From Palaemon carinicauda (Eukaryota; Arthropoda; Malacostraca; Decapoda; Palaemonidae): DNA of 64,000 bases. The position numbers and the translations under genes are program-made. Below are positions 1 through 10,789 of the stretch, one piece after another. The stretch spans positions 94,605,281 to 94,669,280 of the forward strand of contig NC_090728.1 in NCBI RefSeq assembly GCF_036898095.1, given 5' to 3'. The notes below the pieces were generated by a model. That model saw nothing but the letters and a program-made list of their open reading frames with translations, had not been told where the DNA came from and did not search any database. How positions within the stretch are numbered: position 1 is the first letter of the stretch; each line of letters opens with the position of its first letter.

Positions 1-252
1 GAATGGAATAAAGGCAATGGCTGAGTCGTAACGAGGAGTCGAGAGCAGACACATTCGTTCTCCTCTCAGCCAAAATCAAAAGTGGCAAGAACACACTGGT
101 GAGCGAGTGAGAGGGATAGCTGGCAAACCACCTACCCCTAACTAGCGGTTGATTAACTGCCACCTCACTTAAAATCTTAATGGCTGGTCTTCAAGCTTTG
201 CAGAAAGATAATCCTATAAATAGCGTAGGGTTTGTATGAGTGTCGGAACAAT
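1..252 (-). mobile_element. DIRS-type terminal fragment (element 5' end)
   Basis: The segment resembles the right-hand (transcript 5') terminus of the alpha elements described below. It has an AGCCAAAA motif followed by a GTGAGAGGG block, a CTAACTAGCGG block and an AATGGCTGG block. It then ends in TAAATAGCGTAGGGTTTGTAT and GTGTCGGAACAAT. The final GTCGGAACAA matches the delta element end more closely than alpha, so it probably belongs to a related subfamily. Only the terminus is in the window. No coding sequence is visible. Confidence 0.6.
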
Positions 253-332
253 CACCAATTGTTTAATATGTAACAATCCAGAGTAAAACCCTTAGCAAAA
301 CAAGAATTCTTTTTCTTCTACTGATAACTAAC

Positions 333-565
333 CTGTTTAAAGCCATGGTAAAGTACAGAAGGAGTGACAAAACTCGGTCTTTTTCTGTGCCACATCTCTA
401 CCATAAGCCTTTGAAATGGTCGAGCTAGCCCAGGTGTCTTCCTATCAGTTCTTAAAAATGCTGGACACTCTATCATAAAATGGGCTAATGGCATGGAGTT
501 GCTCATTGCTTGTAAAGCAGAGTTCATGTAACACGTAAGACCTAAGTTCCGAAGCCCAACAAGAC
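333..565 (-). CDS. Usp20-33: USP20/USP33-type deubiquitinase, catalytic Cys-box exon
   Basis: This internal exon encodes the start of the peptidase C19 (USP) domain, which cleaves ubiquitin from substrates. The frame reads GLVGLRNLGLTCYMNSAL, followed by a segment with ARTDR-like, LMVEMWH and SVLYHGFKQ stretches typical of USP20/USP33. The catalytic Cys codon is at 531-533, and the upstream Asn (RN) of the oxyanion region is present. The usual GNTC is GLTC here; this position varies among USPs. The acceptor is TTTGTATTCCAG ending at 566 and the donor is CAG|GTTAGT with the intron starting at 332. Length is 233 nt, entering in phase 1 and leaving in phase 0. The rest of the catalytic domain, with the His and Asp residues, lies beyond the left edge. 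Retrotransposon remnants abut both sides. Confidence 0.88.
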
Positions 566-890
566 CTGGAATACAAAGCCAAAACCTTATAACATTGAAA
601 TCATAAAAAAAGAAGAAACATATCACGTCAAACAATTTTCAACCATCGTAATATTGGTAATATACTTTAGAAAAAGAATGAACAAAGAAGTGTATGATAA
701 GTAAACTAACTTGAAATTTAAAAGTAACAAACTTTAGGAAAATGGTCTCAATGACTAGAGAAAGTGATTGAAAGAAAGCTACATATGAAAATTAACCTTC
801 AAGAGATGTAAATAGAATAAATGCTCATACATATGCAAAATCAAAAGGGAAAAACTACATGTAACTGGGGAAGTTTTTAAAAGCATAAAT
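566..890. other. Intron of the USP gene, no feature seen
   Basis: AT-rich sequence lies between the catalytic exon and the left end of alpha copy C. I see no coding, repeat or RNA signal in it. Confidence 0.6.
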
Positions 891-1121
891 ATGACAAATT
901 TGGAAGTAATATGTATTTTTCCTAACGATACAAACCTTTAGTTATTTATATGAGTATTACTTACGGCGAAACTGAAAGGACGAGCCATTAGAAATTAGCG
1001 TGGGTTAACCACCCATACCGCTAGTTAGCGGGGGGTGGGGGGGTACTAGCTACCCCTCTCACTCACACACTTGTGACTGTACTTCACTTCTGCTTGGAGG
1101 TAGGACTTTAAGGGAGACTGG

Positions 1122-1222
1122 TATAAATAGCTACAGGTTTGTATCGTTTGGAAAAATACAAATTACTTCAAGATTTGTCATTTGTTCCGTAACTGGAATA
1201 CATACCTACGCTATTTATAAGG
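1122..1222. repeat. Internal complementary region of alpha copy C
   Basis: The first half (TATAAATAGCTACAGGTTTG to TTTGTCAT) is the reverse complement of this element's left end at 891-950. The second half (TTGTTCCGTAACTGGAATAC to CTATTTATAAGGG) is the reverse complement of its right end near 8195-8241. An end-to-end fusion of the two termini in antisense is the diagnostic DIRS structure, thought to template joining of the ends during circle formation. Confidence 0.82.
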
Positions 1223-1689
1223 GTTAACTTACCCATTAAGAGGGCGGATGTCCCTGCCAATCTGGGTTTTTGGCATTACTTGGGGATTCCTCTTCATGTG
1301 TGTTAACATAAAACAAGAAACCCTGACCTCTCTAAACCTTACTGTGCATGGTCTGCAGCCTACACAAGCTGTGTATTGAGATACTAGCAATGGGGCTCTC
1401 AAGGTAAGAGATCTTCCGAAACCTAGGAATCATCCGAGGTCACCAAGACATTCCCAATACTACCTCGCCAGGGTATGGAGACACAACAGTAATGACACAA
1501 TACAGTACTAGGTTACACAAGAGAGCAATAGTTTACCTGCAGAGGTTGAGGTCAGCTGTGCAGAGGACCCTGGATGCTGATTTCCCAAGAGTGGGGTGGA
1601 TAAAGAAAAGAAACGAGCCAGTCATTCCTTTTCATTCACTCAGACTAAAACCGGGTAACCAATGCCCTTAACCTCCTGCTACTTGACCA

Positions 1690-2330
1690 TTAAGGAGCTT
1701 GAGGTATTAAACCAGTTGTTGTTCAGCCACCACAGAACCGATAGGAAACGTATCGAGTCTCCTGTGGGTTACGTCTTGCAGGTAGTGAGCGGTGAAGGTA
1801 ATCTAACGCTTCAATATGCCCGCTTGTAGAACCTGAGCCTCAGAGCAGTTCCATTTGAAGGCCAGGGACCTAGCAATGCTCATGACGTCATGAACTCTGG
1901 TCGACGTGTTGGAGGAGGATCTGGATTTAATGCTAGGTGAATGACCTTGTGAATCCAAGCAGAAATGGTATTTTTAGTGATCCTTTTCTTAAACCTTCCT
2001 GTGCTGACGAAAAGCAATGGCACTCGGGGATGAGCTACAGCTGTTCTTTTGAGGTAGAGCCTCAAACTCCTTACTGGGCATAGTAACAGATGACCTGGGT
2101 CATCGATTACAGAACGAGGACTCGTAATCTGGAAGGAATCGAATCTACGATCCGCTACCCTCGTATTTTGAGTCTTAGCTACAAACTCAGGGAAGAAGCT
2201 GAAGCTTACCTCTCCCCATCCCCTTGAATGGGCGATGTCATACGAGAGACCGTGAAGTTCACTGACTCTTTTAACCGAAGCCAAAGCGAGTAGGAACACC
2301 GTTCTCAACTTTAGTTAGAGATCTGTTGCC
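1690..2330 (-). pseudogene. Tyrosine recombinase remnant, alpha copy C
   Basis: A 142-residue open stretch at 1880-2308 reads LLALASVKRVSELHGLSYDI, the first catalytic Arg box (KRVSE) of DIRS recombinases. It continues with LLCPVRSLRLYL and KNTISAWIHKVI, matching positions in the gamma and delta recombinases. The C-terminal part with the HxxR and Tyr boxes would lie at 1690-1880, where the frame is disrupted. Not functional. Confidence 0.72.
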
Positions 2331-2559
2331 TGTCGTAATGGTTCATAGGGAGGACCCTTCAGGGACTGAATAACTCAAACCATGTTCTAAGGAGCAGGTC
2401 TCACTTCTGACTGAGGACAGGTAAGTTCATAACTCAGTATGAGGAGCCAAAGTTCAAGCATATAAGAAATGTCTACTCCTTCCAGTCTAAAGGCAAGACT
2501 CAAGGCTGAGGGATAGCTTTTTACTGCCAAAACTGAGAGGAGCATTTCCTTCCACAGAT

Positions 2560-4440
2560 ACATGAAGAACTCTGTTATTGCTAGAATAGTGGCATTGAGT
2601 GAAGAGATAACCCTTCCACGACACTAACCACAGAAGATGTTCCACCTCCCCTGGTAGACTGAAGATGACAATCTTTGCAGATGTCCAGACATCCTTTTCG
2701 CAACTTGCTGCAAAAATTCTCTCTGAGTGAGGAGATGCTGGATAGTCTCCAGGCGTGAAGTCGTAGCAAAGCTATGGCTTTGTGATTAACGTTGATGTGT
2801 GGTTGTCTGAGTAGATCGAGTAATAGAGGAAGTTCTTTTGGAAGCTCCAACAGGAGTTGCAGAAGGTCTTGGAACCATTTTGCATGATGTCATAACAGAG
2901 CTATGAGGGTCATTGAAAGATTACCTGATGTTCTGGCCTTGCTGAGTACACTTCTCATCAGACAGAACGGATGAAAGATGTAAACGTCGATGTTGTCCCG
3001 CCGTTGTTGGAATGCATCTTGCCAGAGAGCCTTAGGGTCCGGGACTGGGAAGCAGTACAATGGAAGTATGAAATTCAGGGCCGTTGCGAAGAGATCGTCT
3101 GTCGGGGAACCCCACAATGTCAGGACTTTGTTGGCTACTACAAGATCCAAAAATTACTTGGAACCCACTATCTGAGTCACTCTGCTCAGGTTGTTCGCTA
3201 ACACATTCCTTTTGCCAGGAATGAAGCGAACTGATCAGGACGAGTGGACTTTCGCCCATCTGAGTATTTCTACTGCTGGATGGGATAGGGACTGAGAAAA
3301 ATTACCACCATGCTAGTTGATGTAAGCCACTACTGTGGTGTTGTTGCTCATCACCACCACTGAGTGGTCTGCCAGGAACTTATGGAACTGTTGAAGGGGC
3401 CAAGAGGACTGCTTTCATCTCTAAGAGATGTATGTGTTAGTACTTTTCAAACTCTGACCAAAGGCCTGAGGTTGTGTGGTGCAGCATGTGCCCCCCTCCC
3501 CGCTTTTGATGCATCTGAGAAAAGCATCAAGTCCGGGAGGGGGACGAGAAGGTCAACGCCCTTTAGCAGATTCTCATCTGCTACACACCACTCGAGGTGC
3601 ATCTGTTCCTCTGGTAACATGGGGATCAGAATGTCTGGGGAATTGAAGGTCTGATTCCAGTTGGACTTTAGCTGCCATTAGAGAGATCGAATGCCATTAG
3701 AGAGATCGAATCGCGAGGCGGCCGTTGGGAACTACACAGGCCAGAGATGATAAGTGCCTGAGGAGATATAACCACTTATGGGCTGGGAGTTCTTCTCATC
3801 TTAGGAATGGTCTTGCAACCTTACTCAGCATCACTACCCTGTTGTCTGATGGGAAGGCTTTGTGCAGATTGGGGTCAATGATCATTCCCAGGTATAACAG
3901 TCATTGAGTAGAAAGCAGGGATGACTTCTAGAGGTTTGCCATGATCCCCAGATCTTGGCAAAGCCTCCGAATTATGTTTCAGTGCTGAAGAAGGGTTGCA
4001 CCAAGTCTGCTAGGATCAGCCAGTCATCCAGATAACGAAGGAGAAGGATGCCAAACCTGTGAGCCCAGAATGACACAAGGGTGAACACACTCGTGAAGAC
4101 CTGGGGTGCCGTGGAAAGACCGAAGCACAGCACCTTGAACTGATATTTCTTGTTGTCCAGACTGATTCTCAAACACTTCCTTGAAGATGGATGGATTGGG
4201 ATATGGGAGTCTCCGTCATTTGGGTCCAGTGAGCACATGAAGTCCTGTGGTCTTACCTCTTGTCCTACTGTGTCTGCCGTCTCTATGCTGAATGAGGTTT
4301 GCTTGACGAAACTTGTTCTGAGCTGAGAGGTCAATGACTGGTCTCCAGCCTCCAGACACCTTTTTCACAAGAAAGAGTTGCCTGGAGAATGGGGAGTCAT
4401 CGAGGACCTCTTGAAGAGCACCCTTCACCAACATGGTCTA
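2560..4440 (-). pseudogene. RT-RNase H-methylase-like ORF remnant, alpha copy C
   Basis: Several broken frames follow the DIRS order. The RT segment (3972-4434) has LFLVKKVSGGWRPVIDLSAQ, CFGLSTAPQVF and the YLDDWL catalytic motif. The methylase-like segment (2890-3150) has DLFATALN, PVPDPKALWQDAF and a decayed FPPF (FHPF). The C-terminal LLRQPH and RLHAWRLS stretches are at 2581-2850. Multiple stops and frameshifts make it dead. The copy is useful as a reference for the empty sites in copies A and B. Confidence 0.75.
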
Positions 4441-7400
4441 GACTTCAGCCAGAAGGACCAGCCCCTCTGCAGATCCCATCACAAAGGAGCTCTTTGACAC
4501 TGGATTCTTGATCAATAGAGGGAGAGATGAAATGAATGGGACGCAATACCCTGAACGAATCATGGAGATTGTCCAGGGTTCGGCCACGAGCTGCATCCAC
4601 CTCCTCCAGCAGCGATGGAGGCATTCCCCCACTAGTGGACAAGCTGGGGGATTGCAAATCCTACCAATTGCGGCCACAGCCACCACATCTGGGGTGTTTC
4701 CCTCTATGGGAGGACTTGGAGCATTTCTTGTCCTTGGCAGGAGCTGGTGGTCTGTAGGGCCAAGATGTCAAGGACCTATGGAAGAAGAAGTCTTTGTGGA
4801 ATTTCCTCTATCTCTCTGTAGCCTGCTCGACATCTCTCAGCTTGAACAAAGAGGAGCCCTCTAGAGAGAAGTTCCAGAGTCTCGCAATCTCGACGTGTGG
4901 GACTTGGCGATGGAACCTTTCGACTACCGAACCCCTGTACCTCAGGATGGTGTTGGTCCACAAGTTCACAACTTGGTGGGCAAGGAACTCAATGGTACGA
5001 GTACCGAAAAGCAGAAAATTTCCATCGCCTTCTTGGTGCCTTTCTTGGAGAAATCATCAGTCTGCGCCAGGTTCCCCACGGATCCTAACCAAAGATCCAG
5101 CCACGAAGTAGCCTACATGGCATACTTCACCACTTTCTCCTGGTTAAGTATCTCTGCAGCTGAGAAAGAGATCTGAAGACCGGAAAGTCTCTCCAGAAAG
5201 ATCCCCTTCATTAGTTCCTCTAGGGAATGGTGAAGAGGAAGAGCCGGAAGGAGCTCGTCAAGGATCCTCTGCTGGACACAAGGGGGTGGGAGGAGCTTTT
5301 GAGGACGAGCCTGATCGAAGTGAGGAAGAGTCTGGGAGCTTACACCAGGCACTCTACAGTCCCTGAGACCAGGGCAAAGCTGCACTGGACTTTGCTGGCT
5401 TCTGAGAGCCAAAGACACGGTCTAGGACAGTGTCTTTGCCCCCTTTCTGAGGAGCCACTGCTGGGTCTACCAACACATTGAAGGTCCTCATGCAAGCCAG
5501 AACTTGTCAAAAGGAGTGTTCTGATTCCCTCTACTCCACTTCTGAAGAAGGATTGACAGCTTGGTCATCGTCATCCACCCACGAGGCATCTCGGGGTGGG
5601 TTGTGGTCCATGTCGAAGCTGCTAGATGATGATTTGACCCCTTCTGCCAGTCTAGAAATCCTCAAGAGGATTTTGGCAGTGTTTTAGACTATCTCCTAGG
5701 AGGGAAAACGTCTCCAGCACCGAAGGTTTTGATGTAGGAACCTTCTGATGCCACCCAAAGGGGGAAGTATGGAAACTTCCTTGGGTTTCAAGGCCGTTAT
5801 ACTGCCGTCTCGCGAGACTTCCTCTATGAGGGAGGATAGGACAGTCTGGCAAAGACTCTTCCCTGCGAGAAACCTCTGGCTTTGGTGGCAAGTGAGGAGC
5901 AGGAGAGCAAGGAGAAACGGAACCAGCGGCACTTGACCTCATCCTAGATAACGCTTTTACCCCCAAAGGACGTATTGGTACGTTTCACAAAACTCATCCC
6001 TTTACCCCCATGGACGTACTGGTACGTCCTTGCAAAAACTATTTACATTTTTTTTTTCATATTTTTGATAACTTTTTGAGAAACATCAGGAATTTTCCAA
6101 AAGAATGAGACCAACCTGACCTCTCTATGACAAAAATTAAGGCTGTTAGAGCAATTTAAAAAATATATATAGCAAAATGTGCTTGAAAAAAAAAACCTTG
6201 GGGTTAAGGGTTGGAAAGTTCCAAATAGCCTGGGGGTATAAGGGATAACCTGACAGGGGTCAACTTGACCCTGGAAGATGAAACCTTGTACGGGGACGCT
6301 TCTCTTCCTCTTCAGGGGAGACGGAAGCGTGAATCTCTATCTTGGATCAGTCAATAATGAAGACTCCTCCAGAGGAATCCTGGGAGTTTCTGCAGGGCGT
6401 AAAGATGGAATACCCGACGTAACCCCACTGACCAAGGCTCCGAACCATGGCTGCTGACTGATGGAGGCACTGTTGGAGAGTTCACATGAAGGAATCGATG
6501 AAGAGGGACCCCACAAAGGATTTTGGGAATTTAAATTCCTGAAGATTGCCCTTTTCCACCTACCCTGCTGGTCGCGCTGTTATGCGTTTGCAGAGAGGAG
6601 AATGAGGCGATGGAGAGCGATGAGGAGGAAGCTTGCTTTTCCTCGGAAAGATTGCCGAAGCTCGAGGTAGCGAAGGCCTGGAAAGCCGCTTACCTCTTTA
6701 TTTGTACTTTGAAAAATGTTGATGAACAAGGGGATCAGGAAATTGGTGAGTTGGAGATCAGCAGGCAGGAGATCGGTGCGCAAAAGATAGGCGCAAAGCT
6801 GATCAAAATCCTGGAGAAGGGATGTGACCTTCAGAAGGACGAACATATGCAGGAGAGGATCACGAACGGATCCTAGACGGAAAATCACGAACCGGGATTC
6901 TTTGACAAGCAGGAGACGGGGCGATGAGGTCTGTTGAATGCCGCAGGGCAAGCAAACAACTTGACTGCGAGTTCAGAGAAATGGGCAAAGGTCAGGAGCC
7001 AAAAGAACCATGAAAAGGAGGATCCTCTGTAGAGGAGTGCTGCGATGACATAGCAGAATAGCCAAAAAGACGTCGCTTCACCAAAGGTGAAGAAGCACGT
7101 CTGAGGCGGAGAGGAGAGCTAGCATACCAAGGACGGCGACCACGATGATGAGCCCCAGCAGGGGCAGGATCAGTAAGCTGATTGGCAGCAGGCCTCCACA
7201 GAAAGGTTTCTAGGATTGGTCTCTCGTGGAAAAGAGGTGTGATCACTCACAAGAGAGACATGCCATGGACTTTGCTCCGCCCCTGGTGGATGGTTGGCGA
7301 TGGGGGAAGCACAGTCATCAGCGGCAGTAGAAGGAGCAGAGGAAGAGGCAGGAACAGAATCTGCTGGCAGGGCAGCAGACGAATCCTCGGACACCACTAA

Positions 7401-8025
7401 GTTGACAAGGGCCAAAGGATCAACTTCATAAGCATACGAACGCCGCATCTTCACACCTTGCTAAAGCAACTGCAGCAACACCTTGGAAGGCGGACCAGGC
7501 AATCCCGGGGACGGTCACGCCTGCAAAACAGGCGACAGAGACAAGAATTCTATCGGGTAGGGGGTGGAGGCGGGGCTGCTTCGCTAGGGGAAGTAACACC
7601 TCTCAAGAACTGAAGTTTTCCAGGGGTTAAAGGGCCTGCGCTACAACTCAATGGTTCCCTGGAGAAAAACGTTAGAGCAGAAGCTTTAGAGGAAGGTCGG
7701 GTGGCGGACGAAGAAGTTTTACGCTGCTTCTGCTTCAAAAAAACCTTCAAAGGAGAAAAATCCCGTTTAGACTTATTTCGCTGTCGCCCAAACCTTTCCC
7801 ACTGGGAGGCAGAACACTCCCGACACTCATTACACTTGTTACTCACATCATACCGCTGCCCCTGCTGGCCGGACACAAACAGTGGGGATCGGTATCCTCA
7901 GCAGAAATACATGTACCGTAGGAGCAGCCCTCGAGACCAGGGCAAGTTTGCAGGAAGGCACTCACTGGAAGAAAAAGCAAAAGTAAATTATCAATGGCAG
8001 TCCAAACAGCAAGGAAGAAGAACGG
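4440..8025 (-). pseudogene. gag-like ORF remnant, alpha copy C
   Basis: Minus-strand fragments occupy the gag position upstream of RT. The N-terminal cysteine-rich part (7850-8025) is recognisable as CPGLEGCSYGTC, then DPHCLCPASRG, then CNECRECS. It parallels CPGPRAGKSC, DPHSLCSTCRG and CPKC of the delta gag. Downstream is a KRxPSPL-type basic region and acidic and serine-rich sequence with many stops. The region is interrupted by a MITE at 5953-6244. Assignment of the middle part rests on position more than similarity. Confidence 0.5.
5953..6244. mobile_element. MITE-like element of 292 bp inside alpha copy C
   Basis: The ends are imperfect inverted repeats: GCTTTTACCCCCAAAGG on the left and CCTGGGGGTATAAGGG on the right. 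They are bracketed by a direct repeat ATAAC at 5948-5952 and 6245-6249. The interior is AT-rich and noncoding, with a GGACGTACTGGTACGTCC near-palindrome at about 6013-6030. I recall this TACCCCCATGGACGTAC sequence as a frequent decapod repeat, which is memory only. The superfamily is not determined. Confidence 0.6.
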
Positions 8026-8241
8026 TAACAACTGTCCTCCATCCGAGCCAAAAGCAAAGTGAAGTGCAATCACAGGTGTGTGAGAGGGAGAGGGATAGCC
8101 GCTAGCCCCTAACCCTTGCAAACTACAGGTATGGGTGGTTAACCCTTGCTAATTTCTAGTAGCTCATCCTTTCAGTTTCACCGAAAGTACTGTAATACCC
8201 CTATAAAAAGCATAAGTTTGTATTCCAATTACAGAACAAAT

Positions 8242-9141
8242 CTTATATATACAAGGGGAATAACCATAAGTGAGAAAAATTTGTAGAAAGACATAACTAC
8301 TATGAGGTCTAGTTGATCACCAGGGGAAAGCTTTGAACCCATTTTTATTTGTGGTAGTGATGCATTTACTTTGTCATTCAGAAAGAAAAGTTATGTCAGG
8401 AATTATCATATGCAGAAGACCTAAGACATTTGAGTAAAAAATAGCTGCAAAAAGAAACAATATTTTGTTAAAAGCTTAAAAGAGCAAGGCATCAAGTTAG
8501 AGATATAAAGATGAAACAAATTTAAAATACTAATAAGGAAAACAAGAATCTATAGGAGATAACAAGCAATGAAGATGAAATTAAGGCAACTAATACTGTA
8601 ATAGTAATTATTGTACTTAGTACTATTGTATACTCAAGTTCTGTTTTTGATAATAGATATTGATGTAAAAGTTTGAAATTCAAGAGTAATGGAATTTTCA
8701 TAATAAAATTGATATCAATAACTTATCTACATAATTTAACTAGCCCTGAATCTCCAAACAATGCCCAAATTTTAACCACATTGGCAACTCTGCTACCTCC
8801 TATTCTGTCACCAAGTTGGCAACACTGCCAGCTGAACTGCTGTCCACTCACCTTGAAAATCACTTGTAGCCAGACAGATGATAAGGGAAGGCTGGGTGGG
8901 ACTAGCTAAATTATCCAGGTTAAGTATTATTGATATTAATTTTATTATGAAAATTCCATATTAATAAATATTTCCTCAAGATAATTTATCTACCCCAGTT
9001 ATCAACATTGAAGTGGAGGAGGGATATGGAAAAATTTTCCCTTTTAGACAGACAGGGACAGAATAGGAGGAATGAGAAAACACAAGAAATTCTTAAAACC
9101 AAAAAAGCGACCTCCAGCAATGAAACTTATTCTGGCAACAA
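8242..9141. other. Intronic spacer, no feature seen
   Basis: AT-rich intron of the USP gene between alpha copy C and a LINE fragment. The short open frames show no family resemblance. I see nothing further. Confidence 0.5.
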
Positions 9142-9975
9142 ATCATCATCATCATTTCCTCCTACGCCTATTAATGCAAAAGGCCTCGGTTTGATTTCGC
9201 CAGTCGTCTCTATATTGAGCTTTTAAATCAATACTTCTCATTTCATCATCTTCTACTTCATGTTTCATAGTCCTCTGCCATGTAGGCCTGGGTTTTCAAA
9301 CACTTCTAGTGCCTTGTGGAGCCTAATTGAAAGTTTGGTGAACTAATCTCTCTTGGGGAGCACAAAGAAGATGCCTAAACCATCTCCATCTACCCCTCAC
9401 CATGATCTCATCAACATATGGCACTCGAGTAATCTCTCATAGTTTCATTTGTAATCATATCCCGCCATTCAACTCCCAAAATTCTTCTGATGGCTTTGTT
9501 CTCAATCTACAAATCTGGTGGATATTGGTTCATTGTCATACCACAACTCATGTCCATATAGTAACACTAATCTTACTAAACTGATATATAGCCTGATATT
9601 TATATGTAATTTCAGACAATTTGATTTCCAAATTTAACTTTACCTAGCCATTATCTGATTTCCTTTTTTCAATCTTTCATTAAACTCCAATTCTAAAGAT
9701 CCTGTATTAGAGATCATAGTTCCTAAATATTTAAATGATTCCACCTCATTAATCCTTTCTCCTTTCAGTGATATATCATCTTCCATTGCATATTCTGTTT
9801 TCATCATCTCTCTCTTTCTTCTACTGGTCTTAAACACAAGCTCATGTGATATTTCATGCATTCTGGTAAGCAAGCTTTGCAAGTCATGGTGTTCTGCTAA
9901 TAAGGACAGTGTCATCAGCATACTCTAGGTCAGCTAATTTCCTATTACCAATCCAGTCCAATCCTGTCGGCCACT
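9142..9975 (-). pseudogene. 5'-truncated RTE-like LINE fragment
   Basis: Minus-strand 3' portion of a non-LTR retrotransposon. Near 9899-9925 the frame gives YADDTVLISR, the RT catalytic box. The open part at 9640-9921 gives ISHELVFKTSRRK and VESFKYLGTMISNTGSLELE, the post-RT region of RTE/CR1-like elements. The C-terminal RRWRWFGH-type segment follows, in broken frame, near 9390-9410. The 3' end is a short (GAT)n tail, ATC repeats on the plus strand at 9142-9155. A second copy in the opposite orientation at 31215/61248 was split by alpha copy B, and this copy supplies its empty-site sequence. Confidence 0.72.
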
Positions 9976-10614
9976 AGTTTTTCTAAATATGATCATGAAT
10001 AATTATAGTTATGGTTAATTGATAATCCAGACTCTTTTAATCAGCAACTATCATCACTACTTACCTTCACTTTATAAATAAAAAATTATGTACAATTAAT
10101 CTTCTACAAAACTTTTGATAAATAACTCAGACAATAAAGAAATTACGAGTATGCCAGTGTTAACTAAATTCCTAGTAGTGATCTTTTTTTAGTTTATTTC
10201 TTTTCTACTTTGTCATGTTCTTCCTGTGACTAGTGTATTGTATATAAAATGCATCCTAACTCCATTTCACAATAAAGAGCAAATGACTAATAAATACTAC
10301 CAAAAGCAAGGATAGAAAAGTACTTTGCCATTAAATATTATGTTTTCAGGGTGGTTTGCTCATTACCCAAAAAGTGGGTAAAAATACTGCATGCATAACC
10401 ATGTAGATAATGCTTTATACTTATAAAGTACCTTTATCAAAGTCTCTCTCTCTCTTAACTATAACCAAGTTCATTTAAATATCTATCCTTTCATACAACT
10501 ACAGTACATATGAAACTGATAACTTTTGTACCAACAAGCAATTTCCTAACTGTACACTTAAGGATGAGACAATCAATTCACACTGAAGTTTAATAGACTA
10601 TCAAATATACTGAC
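9976..10614. other. Intronic spacer, no feature seen
   Basis: AT-rich intron immediately downstream, in gene sense, of the acidic exon. It contains a short CT run near 10441-10455 and no other signal I can support. Confidence 0.5.
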
Positions 10615-10789
10615 CTCTAGCTTTTACTTCTTCTCCTTCATCGTCATCATCTTCCTCTTCCTCTTCTGCACTGCTCTCACCTGGTGTAAGTGGTTGTGCC
10701 AAAGTCACTCCAGGGGCACTTATTGGCCCACCTAAGTGCTGTTGTTGCCCAGGAGGAATGCTGAGGCTGACCTTCACAGATGATGTGAC
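10615..10789 (-). CDS. Usp20-33: USP20/USP33-type deubiquitinase, acidic linker exon
   Basis: A 175-nt exon that begins after the acceptor CTAATTTCAG and ends at the donor AGAG|GTCAGT. It encodes a Pro/Gln/Gly-rich stretch (SLSIPPGQQQHLGGPIS) followed by an acidic run (SSAEEEEEDDDDEGEEV) and KARG. The last base joins the catalytic exon to give R-G-L-V-G-L-R-N, matching the RGLTGLKN junction known in USP33/USP20, where an acidic linker separates zf-UBP from the catalytic domain. It starts in phase 0 and ends in phase 1. The open frame across the exon has no ATG of its own, so it is recognisable only by splice sites and phase. Confidence 0.82.

Larger units (their letters stand above)
891..8241 (-). 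mobile_element. DIRS retrotransposon, family alpha, copy C (degenerate)
   Basis: A complete but decayed DIRS element in the USP intron. The left end starts ATGACAAATT and the right end finishes ACAGAACAAAT. The terminal regions are long imperfect inverted repeats: GCTAGTTAGCGG and ACGAGCCATT blocks on the left are mirrored near 8100-8170. An internal complementary region follows the left end. The order on the minus strand is gag, RT-RNase H-methylase-like, tyrosine recombinase, ICR, as in DIRS1. All reading frames are interrupted. At about 7.35 kb, including a 292-bp MITE, it lacks the long GC-rich leader of copies A, B and D. No target duplication is apparent. Confidence 0.82.
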
